From: Marivivens sp.
GTDB lineage: Bacteria > Pseudomonadota > Alphaproteobacteria > Rhodobacterales > Rhodobacteraceae
Reading direction: 5' to 3'
Assembly: GCA_024642115.1 (NCBI GenBank)
Contig: JAHEBU010000003.1
Location: forward strand, 124,001 to 188,000
DNA: 64,000 nt
Positions 45,582 through 54,895 of this stretch are shown piece after piece. The notes under the pieces are model-generated. The model was not told the DNA's origin and searched no databases. It saw only the letters and a program-made list of their open reading frames with translations. How positions within the stretch are numbered: position 1 is the stretch's first letter; the number at the start of each line of letters is the position of its first letter. Made by a program: the position numbers and the translations under genes.

Positions 45582-46861
45582 ATCGCCGCCCCCAGATCCA
45601 GCGCCTCGGCAAAACCTTCTGCCTCGGTCGACGTATCGCGGGCGCGCTGGTGGACGTTGGTCAAGCCGGGAACGCCAGTGACCGTGATAGTCTGCGCATA
45701 GTGCCGCCACAGCGGCATGGTCACAAAGACGTGGCGCAGCACAGACCACGACAGGAACACGCCAAAGTAAAGGACCAGACCGACAATAATCAGCAGCCAG
45801 CGCGGCAGATCGAACAAGTGGGCCAGATCGCTTGCTTCACCCAGGCCCGCCTGCATCCGTTGAATTTGCATCAAGCCGAACAGGATGGTCAACGGCACCA
45901 ACGGGACAAGCATGGCAATCGACGTCAGCAGATAGCCCACCGAATAGATGCGAAAGACGGTTCCTGTCCGGGGCTGGGCAATCAGGCCGATATCACCCGC
46001 CGTTTTGGTGTCGGCCAGCCGCTTGGTCGCCTTGACCGAATAGTTGACGATCCCGATGCTGAACCACAGCCCCAAGGGGACAAGCAGCCAGAACAAGGGC
46101 AGGTTGCCGTCGATCCCGTCGCCTGTGAACCGCATATAGGCGAACAGGATCACCGTCCCCAGCACCGGAACCGCCACGTCAAGAAAGGGGCGATACAGCA
46201 TTTGCCACCGCCCCCCCTGCACCAGACGGACACTGCCGAACGAGGTCCGGTCGGTGCGGTATTTCTCAAGCCAGAACGTCATGCGCGGCCACAGCAGACC
46301 CAGCGACAAGATGGTGATGACCCAGTGCATCAGCGCCCGTCCGGCATAGCCCCAGGCCCCCGGCTCCATCCCGAACCGGATCCCCCGCCAGCGGGTTCGC
46401 GACAGGATGTATCGGCGGGCACGGTAGCGGGCGTAGAACCAGATCGGCACCACTCCGGCGAGGCTGACCGCATAGGCGGCAAAATTATTGGCCAGCAGCG
46501 AAAAGCTGACGAACATCAGGACCAGGTTCACGATGCCGATGTAGAACGCCATGACAACGACCGCGACCAGAAAGCCCATCATCTTTTCAATGCCGGTGCC
46601 TGTGTATTCCAGTGGCAGACCACCGGGGCGGATGCCTGACCAGTACCAGCGGCGCAGGCGGGTTTTCATCCAAAACCGGTAGAAGCCAAGCGTCAGGATC
46701 GTCAGCAGCCCGGTCCATAGCGCCAGCCCGAACAGCCGCCCGCGCGAGCCCACGAATTCGGTCTGAAACTCGGTCGGCTCGACATGCACGGGGCGCTGGG
46801 GCGGCACCGGCGGCGGCTGCACGACCCGCAGCGGTGGCGGCACTGGAGGAGGACCACCCAC
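45578..46861 (-). CDS. YjgN/DUF898-family membrane protein
   Basis: 427 aa with a proline-rich cytoplasmic head (1-28), a positively charged WMKTRLRRWYWSGIRPGG loop near residues 64-81, and six or more membrane helices with a repeat of the same layout (RYILSRTRWRGIRFG later). This matches the YjgN (DUF898) family; function unknown. The GTG start is weakly supported (AAGG immediately before it) and lies 3 bp after the preceding gene. Overlap with the M48 protease suggests a functional pair. Confidence 0.85.
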   Translation of the reverse strand: MGGPPPVPPPLRVVQPPPVPPQRPVHVEPTEFQTEFVGSRGRLFGLALWTGLLTILTLGFYRFWMKTRLRRWYWSGIRPGGLPLEYTGTGIEKMMGFLVAVVVMAFYIGIVNLVLMFVSFSLLANNFAAYAVSLAGVVPIWFYARYRARRYILSRTRWRGIRFGMEPGAWGYAGRALMHWVITILSLGLLWPRMTFWLEKYRTDRTSFGSVRLVQGGRWQMLYRPFLDVAVPVLGTVILFAYMRFTGDGIDGNLPLFWLLVPLGLWFSIGIVNYSVKATKRLADTKTAGDIGLIAQPRTGTVFRIYSVGYLLTSIAMLVPLVPLTILFGLMQIQRMQAGLGEASDLAHLFDLPRWLLIIVGLVLYFGVFLSWSVLRHVFVTMPLWRHYAQTITVTGVPGLTNVHQRARDTSTEAEGFAEALDLGAAI

Positions 46862-46864
46862 CCC

Positions 46865-47269
46865 TTAGCTGCCTGCCGGGACGAGGATGCAGGAATGCGC
46901 CTCGGTCCCGTTGCCACGCACGATGCCCACCTGCCCCGCTGGCACGTCGAAATAGCGGACGTCGGCCCCGGCGCGGGCGCGAACGGTCGCAGGCCCCGGC
47001 GCCTCGCACCGGAAGTTCGAGAAAAGCATCCGGCATTTGGTATAGGGCTGGCCCACTGCGTTCACGACCAGCACGCCGTTGGACGGATCACGCATCGACG
47101 ACATGGTGTGGTTGTAGGACAGACCAGCGGCGGTGGCCGCCTCGGCCGTGGTTTCGGAGCAGTCCGGCCCGTCAACTGGCGTATTGATGGTCAAGTACAG
47201 CCAGCCCATCACCCCGGCCACCCCGATAGCGACTACTGCCGCCAGTGGAACAAGGGGGTTCTTCAGCAT
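46865..47269 (-). CDS. Small membrane-anchored protein of unknown function
   Basis: 134 aa with one N-terminal membrane helix (about 5-27) and a periplasmic remainder holding four cysteines (near 37, 79, 87 and 126) that could form disulfides. It is 9 bp downstream of parC and 3 bp before the YjgN-like gene, so probably part of the same transcript. Confidence 0.7.
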   Translation of the reverse strand: MLKNPLVPLAAVVAIGVAGVMGWLYLTINTPVDGPDCSETTAEAATAAGLSYNHTMSSMRDPSNGVLVVNAVGQPYTKCRMLFSNFRCEAPGPATVRARAGADVRYFDVPAGQVGIVRGNGTEAHSCILVPAGS

Positions 47270-47278
47270 CTCGGCGCC

Positions 47279-49597
47279 TCAGGTAAAGGTGTTGTCCCGG
47301 GGGAACCCGCGCGGGGCCATCCGGCCCGCGGTCGCCCGCTTGGCCAGCCATTCCGACAAATCGGTTTCGGTGCGGGTCCGGCCTGCCGGGTCGAGCCAGC
47401 TAAGCCCGTCGGACAGGGTGAATGTCGTCGCGTCCGACAACCCGCCATCCTTGTATTTCTGCAACCGAACACCCTTCCCACGCCCCATTTCTGGCAACTC
47501 GTCCAAAGCAAACACCAGAACCTTGCGGTTGTCACCCACAACCGCGACGTGATCGCCGGCAACGGGCTTGCAGACCTTGGTCACGGCCCCTTCGCGGATA
47601 TTGAGGACCTGTTTACCTGCGCGGGTCTGGGCCAACACCTCGTCCTCGGGGACGACAAACCCGTCACCGTCGGACGAAGCGACAAGCAGTTTGGCGCCCG
47701 GGCGATGGATCAGGATATCGACGATCCCCGCTTCGTTGGGCAGGTCGATCATCAGGCGCAGGGGTTCGCCCATGCCGCGCCCACCCGGCAGGTTGGCCCC
47801 CGTGACGGTATAGAACCGGCCATTGCTGCCCACGATCAGCAGCTTGTCTGTGGTCTCGGCATGGATGACAAAACGACCCTCATCGCCGTCCTTGAACTTG
47901 AGCTCGGTCGCCTTGTCGATGTGGCCCTTCATGGCCCTGATCCAACCCATTTTCGAGCAGACGACGGTAATCGGCTCGCGGTCGATCATCGCCTCAAAGG
48001 GGACTTCGGCGACCTCGGTCGCCTCGGCGAACGTGGTGCGACGGGCGCCGCCGGGACTGTCCTTGCCGAATTGCTTGCGGGTTTCGCGCAACTGGTCGGC
48101 AATGCGGCCCCATTGCAGGTCACCACTGTCCAGCAGGTCCTCCAACTCGGCGCGTTCGACCATAAGGGCGTCCCGCTCGGCCACCAGTTCCATCTCTTCC
48201 AGACGGCGCAGGGACCGCAGGCGCATGTTCAACACGGCCTCGGCCTGCACCTCGTTCAAACCCACGGCATCTTCGCCCGCAGGCGTAGGCATTGGCGGCT
48301 TGTAATCCTTTTCGGACATCGCGCGGGCATGATCGCGCGACCAATCCTCGGCCATCAGGGCGGCCTTGGGATCGTCGTCATAGCGGATGATGTCGATCAC
48401 CCGGTCGAGGTTGAGAAAGGCAATGATGAAGCCTTCGAGCACGTCCAACCTGTGGTCGATCTTGTCCATGCGGTGCTGGCTGCGGCGGATCAGGACGGCG
48501 CGGCGATGATCGAGGAAGGCGCGCAAAACTTCCTTGAGGCTGCACACCTTGGGGGTGAGGCCGTCGATCAGCACGTTCATGTTCAGCGAAAACCGGATTT
48601 CCAGATCGGAATTTCGAAACAGCATCCCCATCAGCATGTCGGGATCGACCGTGCGGGCGCGAGGTTCCAGAACAATGCGGATATCGTCTGCGGATTCGTC
48701 GCGGACATCGGCCAGGATCGGGACCTTCTTGGTCTGGATGATCTCGGCCAGTTTTTCGATCAGCTTGGATTTCTGGACCTGATAGGGGATTTCGGTGACC
48801 ACGATCTGCCACTGACCCCGACCCAGATCCTCGATTTCATATCGGGCGCGCAGGCGGAACGATCCGCGGCCGGTGCGATAGGCCTCGGCGATATTGGCGG
48901 CGGGTTCGACCAGCACGCCACCGGTCGGAAAATCGGGGCCGGGGACGTATTGCAACAGGGTTTCGTCGCGGGCATCGGGGGTCTTGATCAGATGCAGACA
49001 GGCGCCGATCAGTTCGTGCAGGTTATGCGGCGGGATGTTGGTAGCCATCCCCACGGCAATGCCCGACGACCCGTTTGCCAGCAGGTTGGGAAATGCGGCC
49101 GGAAACACCACCGGCTCCTCAAGTGTGCCGTCATAGTTGGGGCGGAAATCGACGGCGTTCTCGGCCAAGCCCTCCATCAACGCTTCGGCGGCGGCGGTCA
49201 TCCGCGCCTCGGTATAGCGGCTGGCGGCGGGGTTATCGCCGTCGATGTTGCCGAAATTCCCCTGCCCGTCCACCAGCGGATAGCGGACGTTGAAATCCTG
49301 AGCCAGACGGGCCATCGCATCATAAATGGCCGCATCGCCGTGCGGGTGATAGTTGCCCATCACGTCGCCCGAAATCTTGGCTGATTTGCGGAACCCGCCG
49401 TTGGACGCCAGCTTTAACTCGCGCATCGCATAGAGGATGCGGCGATGGACAGGCTTCAACCCGTCCCGCGCATCAGGCAGTGCGCGGTTCATGATGGTGG
49501 ACAGCGCATAGGTCAGATAGCGGTCACCGATCGCGCGGCGCAGAGTTTCGGTAAACTCGACCGGCTCTATCTGGGGGGTGTCGGGCGTATCGGTCAT
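47279..49597 (-). CDS. parC: DNA topoisomerase IV subunit A
   Basis: ParC, 772 aa, the decatenating type II topoisomerase A subunit. The catalytic tyrosine is Y128 (AASRYTEAR). The quinolone-determining segment is NYHPHGDAAIYDAM at 82-95: the position of E. coli Ser80 is alanine (A89) and that of Glu84 is aspartate (D93). The C-terminal domain has six-blade beta-pinwheel repeats but lacks the GyrA box, supporting ParC over GyrA. It heads a minus-strand operon with the small membrane protein, YjgN-like and M48 genes. Confidence 0.96.
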   Translation of the reverse strand: MTDTPDTPQIEPVEFTETLRRAIGDRYLTYALSTIMNRALPDARDGLKPVHRRILYAMRELKLASNGGFRKSAKISGDVMGNYHPHGDAAIYDAMARLAQDFNVRYPLVDGQGNFGNIDGDNPAASRYTEARMTAAAEALMEGLAENAVDFRPNYDGTLEEPVVFPAAFPNLLANGSSGIAVGMATNIPPHNLHELIGACLHLIKTPDARDETLLQYVPGPDFPTGGVLVEPAANIAEAYRTGRGSFRLRARYEIEDLGRGQWQIVVTEIPYQVQKSKLIEKLAEIIQTKKVPILADVRDESADDIRIVLEPRARTVDPDMLMGMLFRNSDLEIRFSLNMNVLIDGLTPKVCSLKEVLRAFLDHRRAVLIRRSQHRMDKIDHRLDVLEGFIIAFLNLDRVIDIIRYDDDPKAALMAEDWSRDHARAMSEKDYKPPMPTPAGEDAVGLNEVQAEAVLNMRLRSLRRLEEMELVAERDALMVERAELEDLLDSGDLQWGRIADQLRETRKQFGKDSPGGARRTTFAEATEVAEVPFEAMIDREPITVVCSKMGWIRAMKGHIDKATELKFKDGDEGRFVIHAETTDKLLIVGSNGRFYTVTGANLPGGRGMGEPLRLMIDLPNEAGIVDILIHRPGAKLLVASSDGDGFVVPEDEVLAQTRAGKQVLNIREGAVTKVCKPVAGDHVAVVGDNRKVLVFALDELPEMGRGKGVRLQKYKDGGLSDATTFTLSDGLSWLDPAGRTRTETDLSEWLAKRATAGRMAPRGFPRDNTFT

Positions 49598-49763
49598 AGA
49601 TGTTGTCTAGCGGCTGAGGGCGCACTGATCCAGACCCGTTTTGGCCGAACACCGAATGATGGAACCAATGCAAGTTTCCGGGATTTCCCCCTAAATACCG
49701 GTCACCAAAAAGTGTATGCTATGCGCACTGCTGGTGATGTTGCCGATTCTGGGGGTCTAAGAC

Positions 49764-50288
49764 GTGAAACGATTCATCCTTGTCACATTCCTGTTCTTGG
49801 GATGGGCATTTTACGAGGTGTCGGGCGGCGCCAATTTCGTGCCAGAGGCGCGTGTGGCTAATGTCGATCCGCTGGCCACAGCCGAAACCGTGACACGCGC
49901 CAACACGACCGACATGGCCTCGCTTGGGCAAGGATCGGTTCCACTGGTCCAGCCAGCGACCGCGATTCCGGCTGCGGCAGCAGTCGTTTCGGCGGAACCC
50001 GCATCTTTTGAAACCACCCCGGCCATTGCACCGGTCGCGGCCACTGTAGCGGCGGACGTTGCCACCTCCTCGACCGTCGTGACCGCCGATCTGCGGAGCG
50101 TGTCCGGCCAGCGGGTCAACATGCGGCAGGGTCCCGGTACGTCGTTTGGCGTCGTCGATACGCTGCCCCAAGGAACGCTGGCCGAAGTGATCGAGGTTGG
50201 TGCAGACGGCTGGGCCAAGGTTCGGATCGTGGATACGGATCAGGTCGGCTGGATGGCCGAGCGGCTTTTGACCAAGTCGAACCTCTGA
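49764..50288 (+). CDS. Exported/anchored protein with C-terminal bacterial SH3 domain
   Basis: 174 aa. Hydrophobic N-terminus (1-18, signal or anchor), a low-complexity Ala/Thr/Pro/Val linker (about 30-105), and an SH3b domain at about 108-172 with VNMRQGPGTSFGVVDTLPQG and GWAKVRI. SH3b domains bind cell-wall peptides, so an envelope role is likely. A 166-bp gap separates it from divergent parC; an SDR gene follows 41 bp downstream. Confidence 0.85.
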   Translation: MKRFILVTFLFLGWAFYEVSGGANFVPEARVANVDPLATAETVTRANTTDMASLGQGSVPLVQPATAIPAAAAVVSAEPASFETTPAIAPVAATVAADVATSSTVVTADLRSVSGQRVNMRQGPGTSFGVVDTLPQGTLAEVIEVGADGWAKVRIVDTDQVGWMAERLLTKSNL

Positions 50289-50329
50289 CCCCACTTGCCG
50301 GGAAGGCCGGAACGGGCCAGAACGGCCCG

Positions 50330-51157
50330 ATGACAGGCAAGACTATCCTTATCACCGGCTGTTCGTCCGGAATCGGCTTTGACGCGGCGCATGGGCTGCG
50401 GGACGCCGGGTGGCGCGTGTTCGCCTCTTGCCGGGCCGAGGCCGACTGCGACAGGCTGCGCGGCCTGGGCTTTGACAGCCCCCGGATTGATTACGCCGAC
50501 CCTGATACGGTCTCCGCCGGACTGGACGAGGTACTGGAGGCGACGGGTGGGACTCTGGATGCCCTCTACAATAACGGTGCTTTCGCCTGTCCGGGCGCGG
50601 TCGAGGACCTTCCCCGCGACGCCCTGCGCGCGATATTCGAGGTGAACCTGTTCGGCTATCACGACCTGACCCGTCAGGTGATCCCGGTGATGCGGGCGCA
50701 GGGGCATGGGCGGATCGTCAACTGTTCCTCGGTCCTTGGGCTGGCCCCGATGAAATGGCGGGGGGCCTATGTGGCGACCAAGTTCGCGCTGGAAGGGCTG
50801 ACGGATGTGTTGCGGATCGAAATGCGGGACACCCCGATCAAGGTCATCCTGATCGAACCCGGCCCGATCACATCGTCCATCCGGGCCAAGGCGATCCCGC
50901 ATTTTGAACGCTGGATCGACTGGCACGGATCGGCCCGTGCCGGACAATACGGGGTGCTGCGCGACCGGCTTTATACCGACAGCGGGCCGGACCGGTTCGA
51001 ACTGCCCGCCTCGGCGGTCACGAAACGGCTGCTAAAGGCGCTGACGGCGCGCAATCCCGCCCCGCGCTATTTTGTCACGACACCGACCTGGATCATGGGC
51101 ACGCTCAAGCGGTTGTTGCCGTCGCGGGCGCTGGACTGGGTCATCGACAAGGGCTGA
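50330..51157 (+). CDS. Short-chain dehydrogenase/reductase
   Basis: 275 aa classical SDR. NAD(P)-binding TGCSSGIG at 9-16, the NNGA-type motif at 81-84, catalytic S133/S134, Y147 and K151 (YVATK). A basic residue after the second strand (RAEAD) allows NADPH. The C-terminus has a lipid-facing character (FVTTPTWIMGTLKRLLPSRALDW), as in long-chain or retinol-type SDRs. Substrate unknown. Confidence 0.9.
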   Translation: MTGKTILITGCSSGIGFDAAHGLRDAGWRVFASCRAEADCDRLRGLGFDSPRIDYADPDTVSAGLDEVLEATGGTLDALYNNGAFACPGAVEDLPRDALRAIFEVNLFGYHDLTRQVIPVMRAQGHGRIVNCSSVLGLAPMKWRGAYVATKFALEGLTDVLRIEMRDTPIKVILIEPGPITSSIRAKAIPHFERWIDWHGSARAGQYGVLRDRLYTDSGPDRFELPASAVTKRLLKALTARNPAPRYFVTTPTWIMGTLKRLLPSRALDWVIDKG

Positions 51158-51226
51158 GCCGGGTCATCCCCCTTGGCAGCGCCTGCCAGCCTGCTACATC
51201 GGGCCAGACTGACGAAAGGGACAGAC

Positions 51227-51436
51227 ATGCTCAAGGACCCGCTTTTCATCGCCGTCGCCATCGCCTGTCTGGTGGTGGCGGGCATCCTGATGTTCGGGAT
51301 CGGCACGTTCGGCAAAGGCGGCGAGTTCAACCGCAAGAACGCTAACAAGATCATGCAATGGCGGATCGGGGCGCAGTTCGTGGCTGTCATGATGCTGCTT
51401 CTGTTCGCCTGGATACGCAGCAAGGGGGGCAACTGA
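51227..51436 (+). CDS. HIG1/twin-transmembrane small protein
   Basis: 69 aa with two hydrophobic helices (about 6-25 and 43-62) joined by a polar loop ending NKIMQWRIGAQFVAV, the HIG1-domain signature (M-x-x-R-x-x-x-Q). Mitochondrial relatives act on respiratory supercomplexes. The ATG at 51227 has AAGGGA 5 nt upstream. It shares one base with the following adenosyltransferase start (TGATG). Confidence 0.82.
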   Translation: MLKDPLFIAVAIACLVVAGILMFGIGTFGKGGEFNRKNANKIMQWRIGAQFVAVMMLLLFAWIRSKGGN

Positions 51437-52008
51437 TGGTCGTTCTGAACAAGATCTACACCAAGACCGGCGATGATGGGGAAACCGCCCTTGGCAATGG
51501 CAGCCGGGTGGCCAAACATTCGCTTCGGGTGACGGCATACGGGACCGTGGACGAGACGAACGCGACGGTCGGCATGGCCCGACTGCATGCAGACGCCGAG
51601 ATGGACAGCTGGCTGGCGATGATCCAGAACGACCTGTTCGATCTGGGCGCCGATCTGTGCCGCCCCGATATGGAGCGGGACGCAGACAGCCCCTATCCCG
51701 TCCTGCGGATGGTGGACGCTCAGGTTGCCAGGCTTGAGGCCGAGATCGACCAGATGACGGGGCATCTGGAAAGCCTGCGCAGCTTTATCCTGCCGGGCGG
51801 GTCGGCGCTTGCCGCTCATCTGCATCTGTGCCGGACCGTCTCGCGGCGGGCGGAGCGGTTGACGGTCGAGCTTGCCACGATGGAATCGGTCAACCCGGCG
51901 GCGGTCAAGTATCTGAACCGGCTGTCGGACTGGTTCTTTCAGGCCAGCCGGATCGCCAACGAGAATGGCAAGAATGACGTGCTTTGGGTACCGGGAAAGA
52001 ACCGCTGA
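51436..52008 (+). CDS. pduO: PduO-type ATP:cob(I)alamin adenosyltransferase
   Basis: 190 aa. Transfers adenosine from ATP to cob(I)alamin, making adenosylcobalamin. N-terminal ATP-binding KIYTKTGDDGETALGNG and RVTAYGTVDETNA, then QNDLFDLGADLCRP, and the C-terminal LPGGSALAAHLHLCRTVSRR block are all family-defining. Translation is coupled to the HIG1-like gene by a 1-nt overlap. No cobalamin riboswitch is visible upstream. Confidence 0.95.
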   Translation: MVVLNKIYTKTGDDGETALGNGSRVAKHSLRVTAYGTVDETNATVGMARLHADAEMDSWLAMIQNDLFDLGADLCRPDMERDADSPYPVLRMVDAQVARLEAEIDQMTGHLESLRSFILPGGSALAAHLHLCRTVSRRAERLTVELATMESVNPAAVKYLNRLSDWFFQASRIANENGKNDVLWVPGKNR

Positions 52009-52012
52009 GGGG

Positions 52013-52035
52013 GGTGGGTTCCACCCACCCTACGG
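52013..52035. repeat. REP-like palindrome after pduO
   Basis: GGTGGGT-tcc-ACCCACC with CTACGG tail, 5 bp beyond the stop; the only copy found in the last 24 kb. The following 65 bp are AT-rich with no gene. Confidence 0.85.
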
Positions 52036-52100
52036 CATGTTCACGTTTGAACGCTCTTCAAATAACTGATTCCAAATAAAAATCCTGAAGTAACCGATTT

Positions 52101-52955
52101 TCAGGCGTGTCGGTCTTGCCCCTGTCGGGGCAGCACCGCCGCCCAGATTTCGAACCCACCCTTACCGGTAACGGGATCGAATTCGGGGCCATAGCGTTCC
52201 AGCGTAGGGCCGTCGTCAAACATCCACTCGGACCCGGCGATCCACGAAAACACCCCGTCGATTACAGCGCTAATGCTGGCGATATGATCCCCCGACGAAA
52301 ACACGGCATAGGTCCGGGCCGGAAAGGTCATGACCTGATATCCGTCGGGGTAGGCGCCGGGCCGGGACACTTCATAGGCGCAGGCATAGTCCCATGCGCC
52401 ATCATCGGTGAAGGCGTGGATGACGCCGTATGCCGCCCGACCCAGACTGTTTTCGATCTCGGGATCGGCCATGTTGAACCGTTCCCACTGCTGCGGAATC
52501 CCCTGTTTGGTCTGGTGGGTATAGTGGGCATTCAGGCCGACAAACGTGCGGGGACCACAGGGAACAAGGCGGGGCGGATCAAGAGTGACGGGGGCGTCCA
52601 TGAAAAAGTCCTTTGGCTGAAGTACGGACAGGGTGGCGGGGTCGCCCAGCGCCTGCATCATCGCAGGCGACAGGCCGAATTCGGCGCGAAAAGCGCGGGA
52701 AAATGCCTCGTGCGAGGCATAGCCGGCATCAAGGGCCACGTTCAGGATCGCCCCCTGTCCGCACGACAGCGCCTGAACGGCGCGGGCCAGCCTGCGCCGC
52801 CAGACGTAGCGCATGACCGGCAGGTCCGTCGCTTTGGCGAAAGTGCGGGCCAGATGGGAGGCGGAAACCCCCGCCTCGGCTGCCAAGACCCCCAGCGACA
52901 GGTCGTCGTCAAGATGACTTTCGATATACCACAGGGTCTTTTGCACGATGGACAT
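52101..52955 (-). CDS. AraC-family regulator with GyrI-like effector domain
   Basis: 284 aa. Two N-terminal helix-turn-helix units of the AraC type (about 5-100; LSLGVLAAEAGVSASHLARTF and ILNVALDAGYASHEAFSRAF), followed by a GyrI-like small-molecule-binding domain (about 125-282). This is the Rob/SoxS-GyrI layout typical of drug- or stress-responsive activators. The ATG at 52955 fits the AraC start; the open frame continues 60 codons upstream without similarity. It is divergent from etfB. Confidence 0.9.
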   Translation of the reverse strand: MSIVQKTLWYIESHLDDDLSLGVLAAEAGVSASHLARTFAKATDLPVMRYVWRRRLARAVQALSCGQGAILNVALDAGYASHEAFSRAFRAEFGLSPAMMQALGDPATLSVLQPKDFFMDAPVTLDPPRLVPCGPRTFVGLNAHYTHQTKQGIPQQWERFNMADPEIENSLGRAAYGVIHAFTDDGAWDYACAYEVSRPGAYPDGYQVMTFPARTYAVFSSGDHIASISAVIDGVFSWIAGSEWMFDDGPTLERYGPEFDPVTGKGGFEIWAAVLPRQGQDRHA

Positions 52956-53162
52956 GGAGCCGATCACCGTTGTTGCCCCATCAGCGTGACATGGCCGCTT
53001 GCGCCTGTCTTGATCGGAATTGATCCGCGCTGATAGTTGACGCATTGGTAAAGACGTGGCGTCCCTGATCCGATCTGCGTCGTTTTTTCCCTGTTTTCCC
53101 CTGCCCCATCGCGGTAACACCACCCGGTAACCCACGACTGTTTTTCAGGGAGAGCCATGCCG

Positions 53163-53921
53163 ATGAAGGTCCTTGTACCCGTCAAGCGCGTGATCGACTA
53201 CAACGTGAAGGTCCGCGTCAAGGCGGATGGGTCCGGTGTCGATCTTGCCAACGTCAAGATGTCGATGAACCCGTTTGACGAGATTGCCGTCGAAGAGGCG
53301 ATCCGCCTGAAAGAGGCCGGAAAGGCCGACGAGATCATCGCGGTGTCCGTGGGCGTCCGCCAAGCCCAGGAAACCCTGCGCACGGCACTCGCCATGGGCG
53401 CGGACCGTGCCATTCTGGTGATCGCCACCGAAGACGTTCATCAGGATATCGAGCCGCTGGCCGTGGCCAAGATCCTGGCCGGAATCGTCAAAGAGGAACA
53501 GCCGGGGCTGGTTTTGTGCGGCAAGCAAGCCATTGATAACGATATGAATGCCACGGGTCAGATGCTGGCCGCCCTGCTGGGTTGGTCGCAGGCCACGTTT
53601 GCGTCCGAACTGTCGGTCGATGGCGATACCGCCACCGTCACCCGCGAAGTGGACGGCGGATTGCAGTCGATCAAGGTCAAGATGCCCGCCATCGTGACTG
53701 TCGATCTGCGCCTGAACGAGCCGCGTTATGCGTCGCTGCCCAACATCATGAAGGCCAAGAAAAAGCAGTTGGATGAAAAGACCCCCGCCGATTATGGCGT
53801 GGACGTGACGCCGCGCCTGAGCGTGGTCAAGACGACCGAACCGGCCACCCGCAAGGCGGGCGTGATGGTCAAATCGGTCGATGAACTGGTGGCAAAACTC
53901 AAAGAAGCGGGGTTGGCGTGA
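53163..53921 (+). CDS. etfB: Electron transfer flavoprotein beta subunit
   Basis: EtfB, 252 aa, which binds AMP and with EtfA carries electrons from acyl-CoA and other dehydrogenases to ETF:quinone oxidoreductase. [16 protein letters not shown] and [20 protein letters not shown] (recognition-loop region) are diagnostic. The ATG at 53163 matches the family start; the ATG two codons upstream (53157) lies only 3 nt from GGGAGA. One-base overlap with etfA. Confidence 0.97.
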   Translation: MKVLVPVKRVIDYNVKVRVKADGSGVDLANVKMSMNPFDEIAVEEAIRLKEAGKADEIIAVSVGVRQAQETLRTALAMGADRAILVIATEDVHQDIEPLAVAKILAGIVKEEQPGLVLCGKQAIDNDMNATGQMLAALLGWSQATFASELSVDGDTATVTREVDGGLQSIKVKMPAIVTVDLRLNEPRYASLPNIMKAKKKQLDEKTPADYGVDVTPRLSVVKTTEPATRKAGVMVKSVDELVAKLKEAGLA

Positions 53922-54847
53922 TGGCTGTTCTTCTGATCGGAGAAGTGACCGACGGGCAATTGTCGGTGGACGCGACCGCCAAGGCCGTGACGGCCGTGAA
54001 ATCGCTGGGCGAGGTGACGGTTCTGTGTGCGGGGGCCAATGCGTCGGCCGCCGCTGCCGAGGCTGCAAAGATTGCCGGCGTGGCCAAGGTTCTATGCGCC
54101 GAGGATGCCACGCTGGGTCATCGCCTGGCTGAACCCACCGCTGCGCTGATCGTGGGTCTGTCGGGTAACTATTCCCACATCGCCGCCCCCGGCACGTCTG
54201 ACGCCAAGAACGTGATGCCCCGTGTGGCTGCGTTGTTGGACGTGATGATGATTTCGGAAGTGACCGGCGTGATGGACGCCGACACGTTCGAGCGCCCGAT
54301 CTATGCGGGCAACGCGATCCAGACCGTCAAGTCGTCGGACAAGATCAAGGTCATGACGATCCGCACCGCCGGTTTTGACGCCGCCGAGATGGGTGGCTCT
54401 GCACCGGTTGAAAATATCGCTGCCGCCACCAACCCCGGCCTGTCCGAATGGGTCGAGGACCGCGTGGCCGCCAGCGACCGCCCCGAACTGACCAGCGCGG
54501 GCGTCGTCGTGTCGGGTGGACGCGGCGTGGGGTCCAAGGATGACTTCAAGATCATTGAAGCCTTGGCCGACAAGCTGGGTGCTGCTGTCGGCGCGTCCCG
54601 TGCTGCAGTCGATTCGGGCTATGCCCCGAACGACTGGCAAGTTGGCCAGACCGGCAAGGTGGTTGCCCCTGATCTGTATGTCGCCGTCGGTATCTCGGGC
54701 GCGATCCAGCATCTGGCCGGAATGAAGGACAGCAAGGTGATCGTCGCCATCAACAAGGACGAAGAGGCCCCGATTTTCCAAGTGGCTGATTTCGGGCTGG
54801 TCGCCGACCTGTTTACCGCCGTTCCGGAGTTGACCGGCAAGCTGTGA
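53921..54847 (+). CDS. etfA: Electron transfer flavoprotein alpha subunit
   Basis: EtfA, 308 aa, which holds the FAD. The C-terminal FAD domain has [35 protein letters not shown] and [12 protein letters not shown]. The ATG at 53921 overlaps the etfB stop (TGATG). A terminator follows. 3-hydroxybutyryl-CoA dehydrogenase lies about 1 kb further on the same strand. Confidence 0.98.
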   Translation: MAVLLIGEVTDGQLSVDATAKAVTAVKSLGEVTVLCAGANASAAAAEAAKIAGVAKVLCAEDATLGHRLAEPTAALIVGLSGNYSHIAAPGTSDAKNVMPRVAALLDVMMISEVTGVMDADTFERPIYAGNAIQTVKSSDKIKVMTIRTAGFDAAEMGGSAPVENIAAATNPGLSEWVEDRVAASDRPELTSAGVVVSGGRGVGSKDDFKIIEALADKLGAAVGASRAAVDSGYAPNDWQVGQTGKVVAPDLYVAVGISGAIQHLAGMKDSKVIVAINKDEEAPIFQVADFGLVADLFTAVPELTGKL

Positions 54848-54864
54848 TGCCTGTGTGATATCTG

Positions 54865-54895
54865 AAAAAGGCCCGCCTGCATGGCGGGCCTCTTT
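54865..54895. terminator. Terminator between convergent etfA and DUF6473-like gene
   Basis: GGCCCGCC / GGCGGGCC stem (54870-54890) with a 5-nt loop, AAAAA before and TCTTT after. The stop codon of the opposing gene (54895) lies at its edge. Confidence 0.88.

Noticed and set aside
51158-51435. Cobalamin riboswitch controlling the adenosyltransferase
   Set aside because: The adenosyltransferase start overlaps the preceding small gene, and the 69-bp gap before that gene has no B12-box-like sequence.
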